A stretch of 64,000 bases of DNA from Pyramidobacter porci (GTDB lineage: Bacteria; Synergistota; Synergistia; Synergistales; Dethiosulfovibrionaceae), in contig NZ_VUNH01000012.1 in NCBI RefSeq assembly GCF_009695745.1, forward strand, positions 1 through 64,000. Direction: 5' to 3'. The position numbers and the translations under genes were made by a program. Each line of letters begins with the position of its first letter. The first letter of the stretch is position 1. The notes under the pieces are model-generated. The model made no database searches and was not told the origin of the DNA. It was given only the letters and a program-made list of their open reading frames with translations. Below, piece after piece: positions 27,296 through 35,541 of the stretch.

Positions 27296-28156
27296 TTACT
27301 CCTTCAAACGGGGATTCAACGCGTCCTGAAGTCCGTCTCCAAAGAAATTGAAGCCGAGGACGACGATCATGATCGTCACGCCGGGAATGATCGCGACATG
27401 AGGGGCGGAGCGCAGGTACACCCGGGCGGCGGAAAGCATCGTTCCCCATTCGGGAGACGGCGGCTGCACCCCCAACCCGAGAAAGCCCAGCCCCGCGGCC
27501 GTCAGCAGCACCGTCGCCATGCGCATCGTCGTCTGCACGATGATCGGCGAAATGGCGTTGGGCAGCACATAGCGGAACAGGATCGACAGATCGCTCTCGC
27601 CGATCGCCCGCGCCGCCGTCACGTAATCGTTTTTCTTGACGCTGATCACCGCGCCGCGCGACACGCGCGAAAACCCCGGCACTGAATTGATGCCGATAGC
27701 GACGATCAGATTCGTCAGACTTGGCCCGAGGATGGCGACGATTGCCAGAGCCAACAGAATGCCGGGAAAAGCCATCATGACGTCCATCAGGCGCATGACG
27801 ATCTCGTCGACCTTGCCGCCGAAGTAGCCGCTAGCCGAGCCGAGGAACGTCCCCACCGCCAGCGAGATCATCACCGCCCAGAACTGAATCACCAGCGAGA
27901 CGCGCGCGCCGTAAAGCAGACGGCTGAGGATGTCGCGTCCGAATTCGTCGCAGCCCAGCCAGTGAGCCATACAGGGGCGCAGATAGGAAATATTCAGATC
28001 CTGGAAATAAGGATCGTACGGCGCCAGCCACGGGCCGCAGACTGCCAGAAACAGATAGACGGCCACAATGATCAGACCGACGACCGCCGTCTTGCTCCGG
28101 CGCAGACGACGCCATACCAGCGCCGCGTGAGTTTGCGTTCTCCTCTGACTATTCAT
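27296..28156 (-). CDS. dppC: peptide ABC transporter permease, DppC type
   Basis: 286 aa. An N-terminal cytoplasmic Arg-rich segment precedes the first helix, a periplasmic loop with APYDPYFQDL follows, and a BPD_transp_1 domain holds the EAA-type loop (ARAIGESDLSILFRYVLPNAISPI) near 200. The start overlaps the dppB stop by 8 nt. Confidence 0.92.
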   Translation of the reverse strand: MNSQRRTQTHAALVWRRLRRSKTAVVGLIIVAVYLFLAVCGPWLAPYDPYFQDLNISYLRPCMAHWLGCDEFGRDILSRLLYGARVSLVIQFWAVMISLAVGTFLGSASGYFGGKVDEIVMRLMDVMMAFPGILLALAIVAILGPSLTNLIVAIGINSVPGFSRVSRGAVISVKKNDYVTAARAIGESDLSILFRYVLPNAISPIIVQTTMRMATVLLTAAGLGFLGLGVQPPSPEWGTMLSAARVYLRSAPHVAIIPGVTIMIVVLGFNFFGDGLQDALNPRLKE

Positions 28157-29066
28157 AGCGGATCCTCGGATCGAGAAAAGCGTAAAGGATATCGACCAAA
28201 AGGTTGGCCCCTACGTAGATAAAAGCCACCACCAGCAGCGTCGCCTGCACCACGGGATAGTCGCGCCCCAGAATCGAATCGACCAGCAGACGTCCCACCC
28301 CCGGCCAGGCGAAGACTGATTCGGTGAGAACGGCTCCCGTCAGCAGCGAACCGATCTGCATGCCGATTATGGTCACCGTGGGGATCATGGCGTTTCGGAG
28401 CGCGTGCAGATACACGACGACGCGCTCCGTCAGCCCCTTGGCGCGAGCCGTCGTCACATAATCCTGGCGCAGCACGTCCATCATCGTCGAGCGGGTCATG
28501 CGCGCGATGATTCCCGCCGATCCCGTACCCAGCACGACGGCAGGAAGAACAATGTGCCGCACGCCGCCCATGCCGGCGGCCGGCAGCCACCCCAGTTCGA
28601 CGGCGAACAGCATGACCAGCATGATCGCCAGCCAGAAAGCCGGCATCGAGACTCCGATCAGCGCCAGCGACGTGGAAAGATAATCGATCCACGAATACCG
28701 CCGCACCGCCGAGAGAATTCCCGCCAGCACCCCCAGAGCGACCGCGAGCAGCATCGCCGCTCCGGCGAGAACCGCTGTGTTCTTCAGCCGCGATGCGATC
28801 AGGCCGATTGCGGGAACCTCGTATTTCATCGATTCAAGCGAACCGTCGAAAACTCCCTTGACAAACCGCACATACTGGACGGGCAGAGGATCGTCCAAAC
28901 CGAACCGGTCGCGGATCAGCCGAACATCTTCGATCGTCGCGTCGGGGCCGGCAAGCAGCAGCGCCGGATCGCCCGGAGTCAGGTGCATGATGAGAAACGC
29001 GACAATGGAGACGCCGATCATGACAGGAACGGACATCACAAGTCTGCGAAGAATGTACTTCCCCAT
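28149..29066 (-). CDS. dppB: peptide ABC transporter permease, DppB type
   Basis: 305 aa with the usual N-terminal MGKYILRRLVMSVPVMIGVS helix, the HLTPGDPA motif near 29 and the EAA loop ARAKGLTERVVVYLHALRNAMIP near 195. It is the first gene of the operon dppBCDF, binding protein, M55 peptidase. The LysR gene upstream, in the same direction, could control it. Confidence 0.92.
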   Translation of the reverse strand: MGKYILRRLVMSVPVMIGVSIVAFLIMHLTPGDPALLLAGPDATIEDVRLIRDRFGLDDPLPVQYVRFVKGVFDGSLESMKYEVPAIGLIASRLKNTAVLAGAAMLLAVALGVLAGILSAVRRYSWIDYLSTSLALIGVSMPAFWLAIMLVMLFAVELGWLPAAGMGGVRHIVLPAVVLGTGSAGIIARMTRSTMMDVLRQDYVTTARAKGLTERVVVYLHALRNAMIPTVTIIGMQIGSLLTGAVLTESVFAWPGVGRLLVDSILGRDYPVVQATLLVVAFIYVGANLLVDILYAFLDPRIRYE

Positions 29067-29275
29067 CCTGTTTCATTTTCCCCTTTCCCAAAGTTTCAAC
29101 CGCCGCGCGCTTCTTCTCGTCATCTCCTTCATGTTCTCATTAAATAAAGACGCTTTCACGGGCGTCTTTCTCGCAATGTTTTATGTATTCTTTGTTTTGA
29201 AGTATAAATAGTAGCCCTGTTTTTTTCAACTGCATCCTCAAGACGACCTCGATAAAAGTATACATTTTCCCCTGT

Positions 29276-30265
29276 TCAACCAGAAGAAACGTCGCCGCCG
29301 CACGTTGGAAAAAACTGCTTTTCGCTCCGTTCCGGATCCAGCAACATCCGCTCGAAGCTCTTCATGGCCGAAGTGAAATAAACGCCGCGGCGGCTGCTCA
29401 GGAACGCGTCGCGTTCCGCGTAGCGGCTGTCGAGCTTGTAAAAATACAGCGCCTCGCAATCGGAGCTCTGCACGAGCCGGTTGCTCAGGATCGTCGCGCC
29501 CAGTCCGAGGCGGGCGAAGTTGAAGGATTCGGCCGACTGCTCCACCTCGAGAACTACCGGCGGATCGACGCCGCGTTCGCGGAAGAGGATGTCGGTGTAT
29601 TGGCGAAGGTAATTCTGATTGCTGAGAAGGAGAAACGGCATCCGAGCGAAAGCGTCAAGCCGCACCGACCGCGCCGCGGGGATGGAAAAGACCGCGTCGC
29701 CCAGTTCGTCCGGCGCAAGCCGTTTGCCATAGAGCGTTTCATTGACGCCGAACGATTTCGGTACAGCGAGGATCAGGCACTCGCGATAGCACACCTTCTG
29801 CTCGTACTTCTTGCCGTCGTAAGGACGGTTGGTGATCACGAAATCCAGCTCGCCGGAATCGAGCAGATGCTTGGCCTGCATTGTATTCAAATTGCGGACC
29901 TGCAGCTCGATCTGCGGATACCGGCGGTGGAAATCCGCCAGCCGTTCCGTCACGAAATAGGACATGCCGAGATTGCTGCCGCCGACCGCCAGCCGGCCGC
30001 TTTGCAGCGTCCCCTCTTTCTCGACGAACTCGCGCAGCCGCCGCTCCAGTCCGCGCAGCTGTTCCAGCGCCTGAATGTATTCCACCCCGAACGGCGTCAG
30101 CGTCACGGGCACGGTCTGGCGGTTGAAGATGGGCAGTCCCAGTTCGGCTTCCGCCTTTTTGACGGTGATCGAGAGCGACGGCTGGGTGATGAATAGTTTG
30201 TCCGCCGCTTTGCTGAAGCTTCGTTCGCGGTAAACGGCATAGATATAGTCAGCGTACTGAAACAT
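29276..30265 (-). CDS. LysR-family transcriptional regulator
   Basis: 329 aa. The N-terminal helix-turn-helix (YIYAVYRERSFSKAADKLFITQPSLS) is followed by a LysR substrate-binding domain from ~92. It is divergent from the threonine aldolase gene, with a 152-nt AT-rich spacer containing near-repeated TGACATTTTA and TGACATTTAA motifs. It may control the aldolase/symporter pair or the dpp operon that starts 209 nt downstream. Confidence 0.9.
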   Translation of the reverse strand: MFQYADYIYAVYRERSFSKAADKLFITQPSLSITVKKAEAELGLPIFNRQTVPVTLTPFGVEYIQALEQLRGLERRLREFVEKEGTLQSGRLAVGGSNLGMSYFVTERLADFHRRYPQIELQVRNLNTMQAKHLLDSGELDFVITNRPYDGKKYEQKVCYRECLILAVPKSFGVNETLYGKRLAPDELGDAVFSIPAARSVRLDAFARMPFLLLSNQNYLRQYTDILFRERGVDPPVVLEVEQSAESFNFARLGLGATILSNRLVQSSDCEALYFYKLDSRYAERDAFLSSRRGVYFTSAMKSFERMLLDPERSEKQFFPTCGGDVSSG

Positions 30266-30329
30266 GGCGCGGTCTCCTTATTTTGGGGTAATGTGCGTTG
30301 ATCATTTATCTTTATCTATGATGACATTT

Positions 30330-30369
30330 TAACATTTATATTGGATTATATTCGACAGTTGACATTTAA
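30330..30369. promoter_or_regulatory. AT-rich direct repeat in LysR/aldolase spacer
   Basis: TGACATTTTA (from 30332) and TGACATTTAA (from 30360) are direct repeats 28 nt apart; the second copy is preceded by T, giving a perfect -35 hexamer TTGACA at 30359-30364. A matching -10 element is not clear. Possible regulator half-sites or promoter of the aldolase gene. Confidence 0.35.
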
Positions 30370-30417
30370 TATCGGTGCAAGAACAAATTTTTACGATCGA
30401 AAAGAGGCTGGCGCACA

Positions 30418-31455
30418 ATGATCGATTTAAGAAGCGATACGCTTACGCTCCCGGACCGCCCCATGCTGGAGACGATCCTGTCGGCGCCGTTGGGCGACGA
30501 CGGACGGCTGGACGAGGAAGGACGCGGCGAAGACGCAACGGTCAACAAACTGGAGGACATGGCGGCCTCTCTCACGGGCAAGGAAGCCGCGCTGTTCTGC
30601 GCCTCCGGCACGATGGGCAACCAGGCCGCCCTGCTGACCTGGTGCCGCCCCGGCGACACCGTGCTGGTCGACGAGCTGCAGCACCTCGACCGCAGCGAAA
30701 AAACCGCCTTCGAGCCGCGCTTCGGGCAGATGGAAAAAGCTTTTTACAAATTCGACGCCGACGGCATGCCCGACCCGGCCGACATGGAACGAACGCTCAG
30801 GGAAAAATCCGTCAAGCTGATCTGCGTCGAGAACTCCCACAATTACACCGGCGGGACCTGTATCACGCCGGAACGCATGGCCGCCGTCCGCCGCCTGGCC
30901 GATAAATACGGCGTGCCGGTCCACATGGACGGCGCGCGCGTTTTCAACGCCGCCGCGTATCTCGGCGTTTCCGCGAAGGAATTGGCCCAATACGCCGACA
31001 CGCTCATGTTCTGCGTCTCCAAGGGGCTGGGAGCGCCCGTGGGATCCCTTCTCTGCGGGTCGAAAAACTTCATCGGCAAAGCCAAGGACACCCGCAAGCT
31101 GCTCGGCGGCGCCATGCGTCAGGCCGGCGTTGTCGCCGCGCCCGCCATCTACGCGCTGGAGCACAATATAGAGCGTCTGAGGGAGGACAACGAAAACGCC
31201 GCGTACTGCGCTTCGCTGCTGACGGGGCTGAGAAAAACGCTCGTGCAGAAAAACGTGCAGACCAACATCATGATGCTCGACGTAAAGGACTCCGGCGTCA
31301 CGCCTCGGGAATTCTGCGAGCGCGCCAGGGAAAAGGGGTTGCTGATCCGTCCCATCATCAACACCTCGGTGCGGCTTGTCTTTTACAAAGGCATCACGCG
31401 CCGTGACGCGGAACGGGCCGCAGCCATCATCCGCGAGATCGACGCGGCGCTTTGA
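30418..31455 (+). CDS. ltaE: threonine aldolase (beta-eliminating lyase family)
   Basis: 345 aa. It begins with the family signature IDLRSDTLTLP. The GTMGNQAALL segment binds phosphate of PLP near 65, HMDGARVFNAA holds the conserved Asp near 170, and the PLP Lys lies in CVSKGLGAPVGS near 201. The enzyme splits threonine/allo-threonine to glycine and acetaldehyde. Glycine made here could feed the glycine-reductase system whose GrdE/GrdB genes are 20 kb away. The symporter gene follows after 25 nt. Confidence 0.93.
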   Translation: MIDLRSDTLTLPDRPMLETILSAPLGDDGRLDEEGRGEDATVNKLEDMAASLTGKEAALFCASGTMGNQAALLTWCRPGDTVLVDELQHLDRSEKTAFEPRFGQMEKAFYKFDADGMPDPADMERTLREKSVKLICVENSHNYTGGTCITPERMAAVRRLADKYGVPVHMDGARVFNAAAYLGVSAKELAQYADTLMFCVSKGLGAPVGSLLCGSKNFIGKAKDTRKLLGGAMRQAGVVAAPAIYALEHNIERLREDNENAAYCASLLTGLRKTLVQKNVQTNIMMLDVKDSGVTPREFCERAREKGLLIRPIINTSVRLVFYKGITRRDAERAAAIIREIDAAL

Positions 31456-31480
31456 CCATATTCGAAAGGGGCACAACACA

Positions 31481-32716
31481 GTGATTATCGGCGGTAAAAA
31501 GATTTCTCTGACAACGCAGGTTTTCGTGGCCATGATCCTCGGTTCCGTCGCCGGACTCGTGGGCGGCGAGACCATGGTCCAGCTCGGCTTCGTCGGCGAC
31601 ATCTGGCTCAACTGCATCAAGATGATCGTGGTCCCCATGGTGCTCTGCACGATCGTGACCGGCATTACCTCGCAGGACAGTCTGGCTTCCCTGCGCCGCG
31701 TCAGCGCGCGCATCATCGCCTATTACGTGGTCACCACTGTGCTGGCCTGCGTGGTCGGGATGATCGTAGCAACGCTGCTCCAGCCCGGAAAGTTCGCCAA
31801 CTTCGCCGGCATGGCCTCGCAACAGATCAAGGGCGGCGTCGACATCACTTTAGCCGGCTTCCTCAAGGGGCTGTTTTCCACCAATATGATCAAGACGTTC
31901 GCCGACGGCAACGTTGTGCAGACGCTGGTCATCGCCATTCTGCTCGGCGTCGCCATCCTGCGCATCAAAGATCCCGAACGCAGGGCGACGATGAAGAAGT
32001 GCTTCGACGGCTTCAGCAGCATGGTCTTCTCGCTGATCGGCATGGTCATGGGAGTGTCGCCCATCGGCGTGTTCTTTCTCATGGGCAATTCCTTCGGCAA
32101 GTACGGCGCCGGTATCTTCACCTCCATGGCCGTGCTCGTGGGAACCTACTACGCTGCCTGTCTCGCCCACGTCGTCTTCGTGTACGGCGGCTTCCTTCTG
32201 GCCTTCAAGCCTCACATGAATCCTTTCCGGTTCATCAAGGAGAGCGCCGACGTATGGATCTACACCATCTCCACGTGCAGCTCCATCGCCACGATCCCCG
32301 TCAATATCAAGACCGCCGAAGAAAAATTCGGCATTCCGGAGCGCGTCTCCGGCTTCACCATCCCCCTCGGCTCGCAGATGAACACCGACGGCTCCGTACT
32401 GCTCTATGCCTGCGTCATACTCTTCATCAGCCAGATGATCGGTCAGCCCATGTCGATGCCTCAGCTGCTGAATGCAATTTTCATCTCCACCATTCTCTCC
32501 ATGGGCGGCGCGGGGATCCCCGGCAGCGGCATCGTCAAGCTGATGGTCGTCGTCCAGTCCGTGGGACTGCCCATTGAAGTCGTCGGCGTCATCGCCGCGT
32601 TCTATCGCCTCTTCGACATGGGCACCACGACGAACAACTGCCTCGGCGACCTCGTCGGCACCGTCATCGTCGGCACAGCCGAAAGAAAATACGACACGGA
32701 GAAACAGAGCGGCTAA
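31481..32716 (+). CDS. dicarboxylate/amino acid:cation symporter (DAACS)
   Basis: 411 aa from GTG at 31481 (GAAAGGGG upstream). It has eight or so membrane helices and the DAACS signature segments: KMIVVPMVLCTIVTGI near 48, STCSSIATIPV near 265, the PLGSQMNTDGSVL motif near 300 and a C-terminal NNCLGDLVGT. Members carry glutamate, aspartate, dicarboxylates or Ser/Thr with Na+. The gene pairing with threonine aldolase suggests a Ser/Thr-type substrate (inference). Confidence 0.9.
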   Translation: MIIGGKKISLTTQVFVAMILGSVAGLVGGETMVQLGFVGDIWLNCIKMIVVPMVLCTIVTGITSQDSLASLRRVSARIIAYYVVTTVLACVVGMIVATLLQPGKFANFAGMASQQIKGGVDITLAGFLKGLFSTNMIKTFADGNVVQTLVIAILLGVAILRIKDPERRATMKKCFDGFSSMVFSLIGMVMGVSPIGVFFLMGNSFGKYGAGIFTSMAVLVGTYYAACLAHVVFVYGGFLLAFKPHMNPFRFIKESADVWIYTISTCSSIATIPVNIKTAEEKFGIPERVSGFTIPLGSQMNTDGSVLLYACVILFISQMIGQPMSMPQLLNAIFISTILSMGGAGIPGSGIVKLMVVVQSVGLPIEVVGVIAAFYRLFDMGTTTNNCLGDLVGTVIVGTAERKYDTEKQSG

Positions 32717-32751
32717 GATCTTCTTGCCGAAGCGCAGAAAGACGGAGAGAA

Positions 32752-32809
32752 AAAAATCGCGGCCGGTCATCGAAGAGCATAGGCTCAACGATGACCGGCC
32801 GCGATTTTT
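32752..32809. terminator. bidirectional terminator
   Basis: A perfect 21-bp inverted repeat (32752-32772 with 32789-32809) with A/T-runs at both ends. It ends the symporter transcript and the tRNA-Ser transcript from the other side. Confidence 0.85.
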
Positions 32810-32826
32810 ATGCGTGAAATTTCCGA

Positions 32827-32912
32827 TGGCGGAGGGGAAGAGATTCGAACTCCCGGAGCTTGCGCTCAACAGTTTTCAAGACTGCCGCCTTAGACCGCTC
32901 GGCCACCCCTCC
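32827..32912 (-). tRNA. tRNA-Ser (UGA anticodon)
   Basis: 86 nt on the - strand including an encoded CCA. The acceptor stem is GGAGGGG / CCCCTCC, the D-arm TGGCCGAGCGGTCTAAGGC, anticodon loop CTTGAAA (anticodon TGA), a long variable arm (GAGCGCAAGCTC) typical of class II tRNA and a GTTCGAATC T-loop. Confidence 0.95.
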
Positions 32913-32979
32913 GCGAAGTGCCAGCGGCATTATAGCACGCGCCCCGGCGATTGGCAAAACATGGAGCGGGATCGTTTCG

Positions 32980-33558
32980 CTACCGATACAGCGACAGCGC
33001 GCAGTAGGCGAGGAGCAGGGCCATGACGGCGTTTGCGGCGCGTTCGTGGCGGCGCAGAGCGCGGCTGAAGGCGGCGCCGAAAGCGGCCCAGCAGTTGACC
33101 GAGACGAAGGCCGTGCCCGCCAGCCCGAGCGCGAAAAGAATCAGCACGGGAAGAGAACGGACGCAGGGCAGCACAAAAGTCGACATGATGGTCATGGCGT
33201 AGATGAGCCCCTTGACGTTGACGAACTGGAGCAGCATGCCCGACAGAAAAGCGTTGTCGGCGGCGGACGTTTCTTCACCGCCGGATCGGCTGGTCAGCGT
33301 CTTCCAGGCCATCCAGAGGATGTATGCGGCGCCGAGAGCCAGCATGTAAGGCTGGGCGGCGGGGATATAATCCAGCAGCGTGGCGCTGAACAAAGCCGCC
33401 AGCAGCTGCACGGCGAAGAAGCCGCAGAAGATCCCCAGGCGGTAGCGCAGCGAAGCGCCGAAGCCGTAGCGGCCGGCGTTGGACATCGAGGAGATGTTGT
33501 TCGGCCCGGGCGTGAAGGTGGAGACAAGAACATAGCTGAGAAAGGGAAGCCAGTTCAT
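32980..33558 (-). CDS. LysE/RhtB-family amino acid exporter
   Basis: 192 aa with six hydrophobic segments. The N-terminal FTPGPNNISSMSNAGRYGF is the LysE/RhtB signature, close to the cysteine/O-acetylserine exporter subgroup. A good GAAGGAG site precedes the ATG. Such carriers relieve amino-acid overload, plausible in a peptide fermenter. Confidence 0.85.
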   Translation of the reverse strand: MNWLPFLSYVLVSTFTPGPNNISSMSNAGRYGFGASLRYRLGIFCGFFAVQLLAALFSATLLDYIPAAQPYMLALGAAYILWMAWKTLTSRSGGEETSAADNAFLSGMLLQFVNVKGLIYAMTIMSTFVLPCVRSLPVLILFALGLAGTAFVSVNCWAAFGAAFSRALRRHERAANAVMALLLAYCALSLYR

Positions 33559-33591
33559 GGGAATCGCTCCTTCGGAAAGAGGATAAAGGAA

Positions 33592-33622
33592 AAGGGCGGA
33601 AGCTTTTTCAGCTTCTGCCCTT
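33592..33622 (-). terminator. terminator after OmpP1 gene
   Basis: 13-bp stem with one G-U (AAGGGCGGAAGCT / AGCTTCTGCCCTT), with TTTTCC following on the - strand. Confidence 0.7.
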
Positions 33623-33648
33623 GAATTATATCCGTTTGCAGACGAAAA

Positions 33649-34893
33649 TCACAGGTCGATGCGCGCGCCGATCGAAACGATGTGGGCGTCGCAGCCGCGC
33701 GTGAAGGCGTCTTCGCCTTTTTCGCCGGCGCCGTTGATGCGTTTGTCGCCGACGTCCATGTAGCCGTAGCCGAACGAGTACTCGACGTTTTTGACGCGGC
33801 AGCTGGCGCCGACGGTGTAGGTGCGGCGCGTGCCGGTGGGCACCATGAAATCGGCGTCGTCGGGATCGCAGGAAGAGCAGTCGTCGGAGACGAAGCCGGC
33901 GCGGATCGTCCATCTGTCGTTGATCTTGTGCTCAATGCCGAACTGGTAGCGCCATCCGTCGCGCCAGTTTTTCGCTTCGTTGTACGGATAGCTGGCGAGC
34001 CCGCCGAGAAACGGGCGGAACGGCGCGGGCACGGTGACGTTGATGGTCAGGTCTTTGTAGGAGCTCCACATCGTCTTGATGGCGTTGAACTCGACGCGCG
34101 TGCGGTCGCTGAACCTGTAGCCGACGCCGAAAGTATAGCTTTCGGGCAGATGGATCGATCCATGCCCCCGCGTGGCGATCTGCCCCAGCCCGCCGTACAG
34201 GTTCACGTCGCCCTCGACCGTCTGCTTGACTTCGGAACGGTACAGCGCCGCCAGCGAGAGCCGGGGCGTCGCCTGCCAGCTCAGGCCGACGTTCCAGCCC
34301 ACGCCCCAGCTGTCTCCGTCGAGATCGATCGGCGTCTCGCCGCCGAGGCGGGTCGACTTGTCGAGCTTCAGCCCGGCGTACATCAGCTCCGCGCCCACGG
34401 ACATCGACAAAGACGGCGCGATCTTCCAGGCCACGTTGGGAGCGAAGGAGACCGACAGAAACTCGATGCTGCGGTTGCTGAAGCGGCCGTACCAGCCCGG
34501 ATCATAGGAGGCTTTCAAGCCGAAGCGCGGGTAAACGCCGACGCCGAACCAGGCGTTGGGCTGGATCCTGCGCGCGTGAAAAAAGGCGGGCACATAGGCC
34601 GGATTGTTCTTGTTGTGCTGCGTCAGAAAGACGTTGTCGCCGCCGTCGAGGAAATCGGCGGAGCCGCGCGGCGCGATGTAAGTCACGGCGCCGGAAAAGG
34701 TGCCCTTCTCGTCGAACTGCGTGATCGCCGCCGGATTGTAGGCGATCAGCGAAGCTTCGTCGCCGAACATCATCGCGCCGCCCATACCCACGCCGCGGGC
34801 GCTCCACTCATAGACCGCAAAACCGTCCGCGTAAACGGGCGTCGCCAAAAGCGCCGCCGAAAGCGCCAGCGCGGCCGCTTTTCTCATACTCAT
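33649..34893 (-). CDS. OmpP1/FadL/TodX-family outer membrane protein
   Basis: 414 aa with a signal peptide (RKAAALALSAALLATPVYA). The mature N-terminus, YEWSARGVGMGGAMMFGDEASLIAYNPAAI, is the FadL-family plug signature, and the rest has alternating beta-barrel pattern ending in an aromatic-poor GARIDL strand. FadL-type channels admit hydrophobic substrates. The gene shows that the organism has an outer membrane. Two ATG codons stand close together at the start; I use the first (34893), with GGGGG upstream. Single-gene unit. Confidence 0.9.
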   Translation of the reverse strand: MSMRKAAALALSAALLATPVYADGFAVYEWSARGVGMGGAMMFGDEASLIAYNPAAITQFDEKGTFSGAVTYIAPRGSADFLDGGDNVFLTQHNKNNPAYVPAFFHARRIQPNAWFGVGVYPRFGLKASYDPGWYGRFSNRSIEFLSVSFAPNVAWKIAPSLSMSVGAELMYAGLKLDKSTRLGGETPIDLDGDSWGVGWNVGLSWQATPRLSLAALYRSEVKQTVEGDVNLYGGLGQIATRGHGSIHLPESYTFGVGYRFSDRTRVEFNAIKTMWSSYKDLTINVTVPAPFRPFLGGLASYPYNEAKNWRDGWRYQFGIEHKINDRWTIRAGFVSDDCSSCDPDDADFMVPTGTRRTYTVGASCRVKNVEYSFGYGYMDVGDKRINGAGEKGEDAFTRGCDAHIVSIGARIDL

Positions 34894-35312
34894 ACACTAC
34901 CCCCTGCCCCTCGTCTCTTGTGTCGTGCCTGTCATGATCTTTCTGGCTCCGTCGGGATCACCCCACGAAAGGGCGACCCCGATCTCCGGCTGGGGCCTGC
35001 GATGTCTCCGCCGGTCTCCAGCGCCCTTTTGCGCAGATACTCTCTGATCCTGATTCTCAATTAAAAGGCATCATTGAAAATGCCGCGCTTCGCGCGTCCG
35101 TGCCGCAAAGAACGCGCGTCCCGCGGTTTCATAGGTTTTGTAGGCTTCAAAGCCGCCGCCTTTCGGTTCGAACGGGCCGTTTCCCCGATCGGAAAAAGAA
35201 AAGCGGCTCTGCTGTCCCGCCTTTGCACATGCGCATAATTTTATCTTTTCTTATCTTCGGAGGCAAGCCTAAAAGAGAGGCATGCCCCCAGATATCGCGC
35301 CGTTTTTTATGA
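34894..35312. other. intergenic stretch with non-coding repeat-like sequence
   Basis: No start-to-stop gene is supported. Around 35100-35165 the sequence reads on the - strand as a low-complexity AYKTYETAGRA-like string, typical of short repetitive sequences scattered between genes in many bacteria. Nothing else recognised. Confidence 0.35.
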
Positions 35313-35456
35313 ACTTTATCGCCGTTCGCGAGAGGAAAAATCGTACCCGCCAAATTGAAGGCGCTGATCTTCGATCAGTTCCAGTCCGGCTACTACGTTT
35401 CGGGCGAGAAAGCCGGCCAGGCGTGGAACGCCGGCAAGGGGCTCATGAAGAAATAA
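35313..35456 (+). pseudogene. C-terminal remnant of an unidentified gene
   Basis: A 48-codon frame, open after an in-frame stop and without a start codon or ribosome site, encodes a coding-like C-terminus (ALIFDQFQSGYYVSGEKAG, then QAWNAGKGLMKK) ending in TAA. It is followed 25 nt later by an intrinsic terminator, as a real gene would be. The family is not recognised. I read it as the tail of a deleted gene. Confidence 0.45.
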
Positions 35457-35480
35457 CCGCCCTCCCGAACAACGCAAAGA

Positions 35481-35529
35481 GCCTGTGCCCGGATCGTCAA
35501 GCGGCGAGCCGGGCGCAGGCCCTTTTTTT
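35481..35529 (+). terminator. terminator after gene remnant
   Basis: 12-bp stem GCCTGTGCCCGG / CCGGGCGCAGGC (one G-U) followed by CCTTTTTTT. Confidence 0.75.
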
Positions 35530-35541
35530 CAGCCCGAAGGG

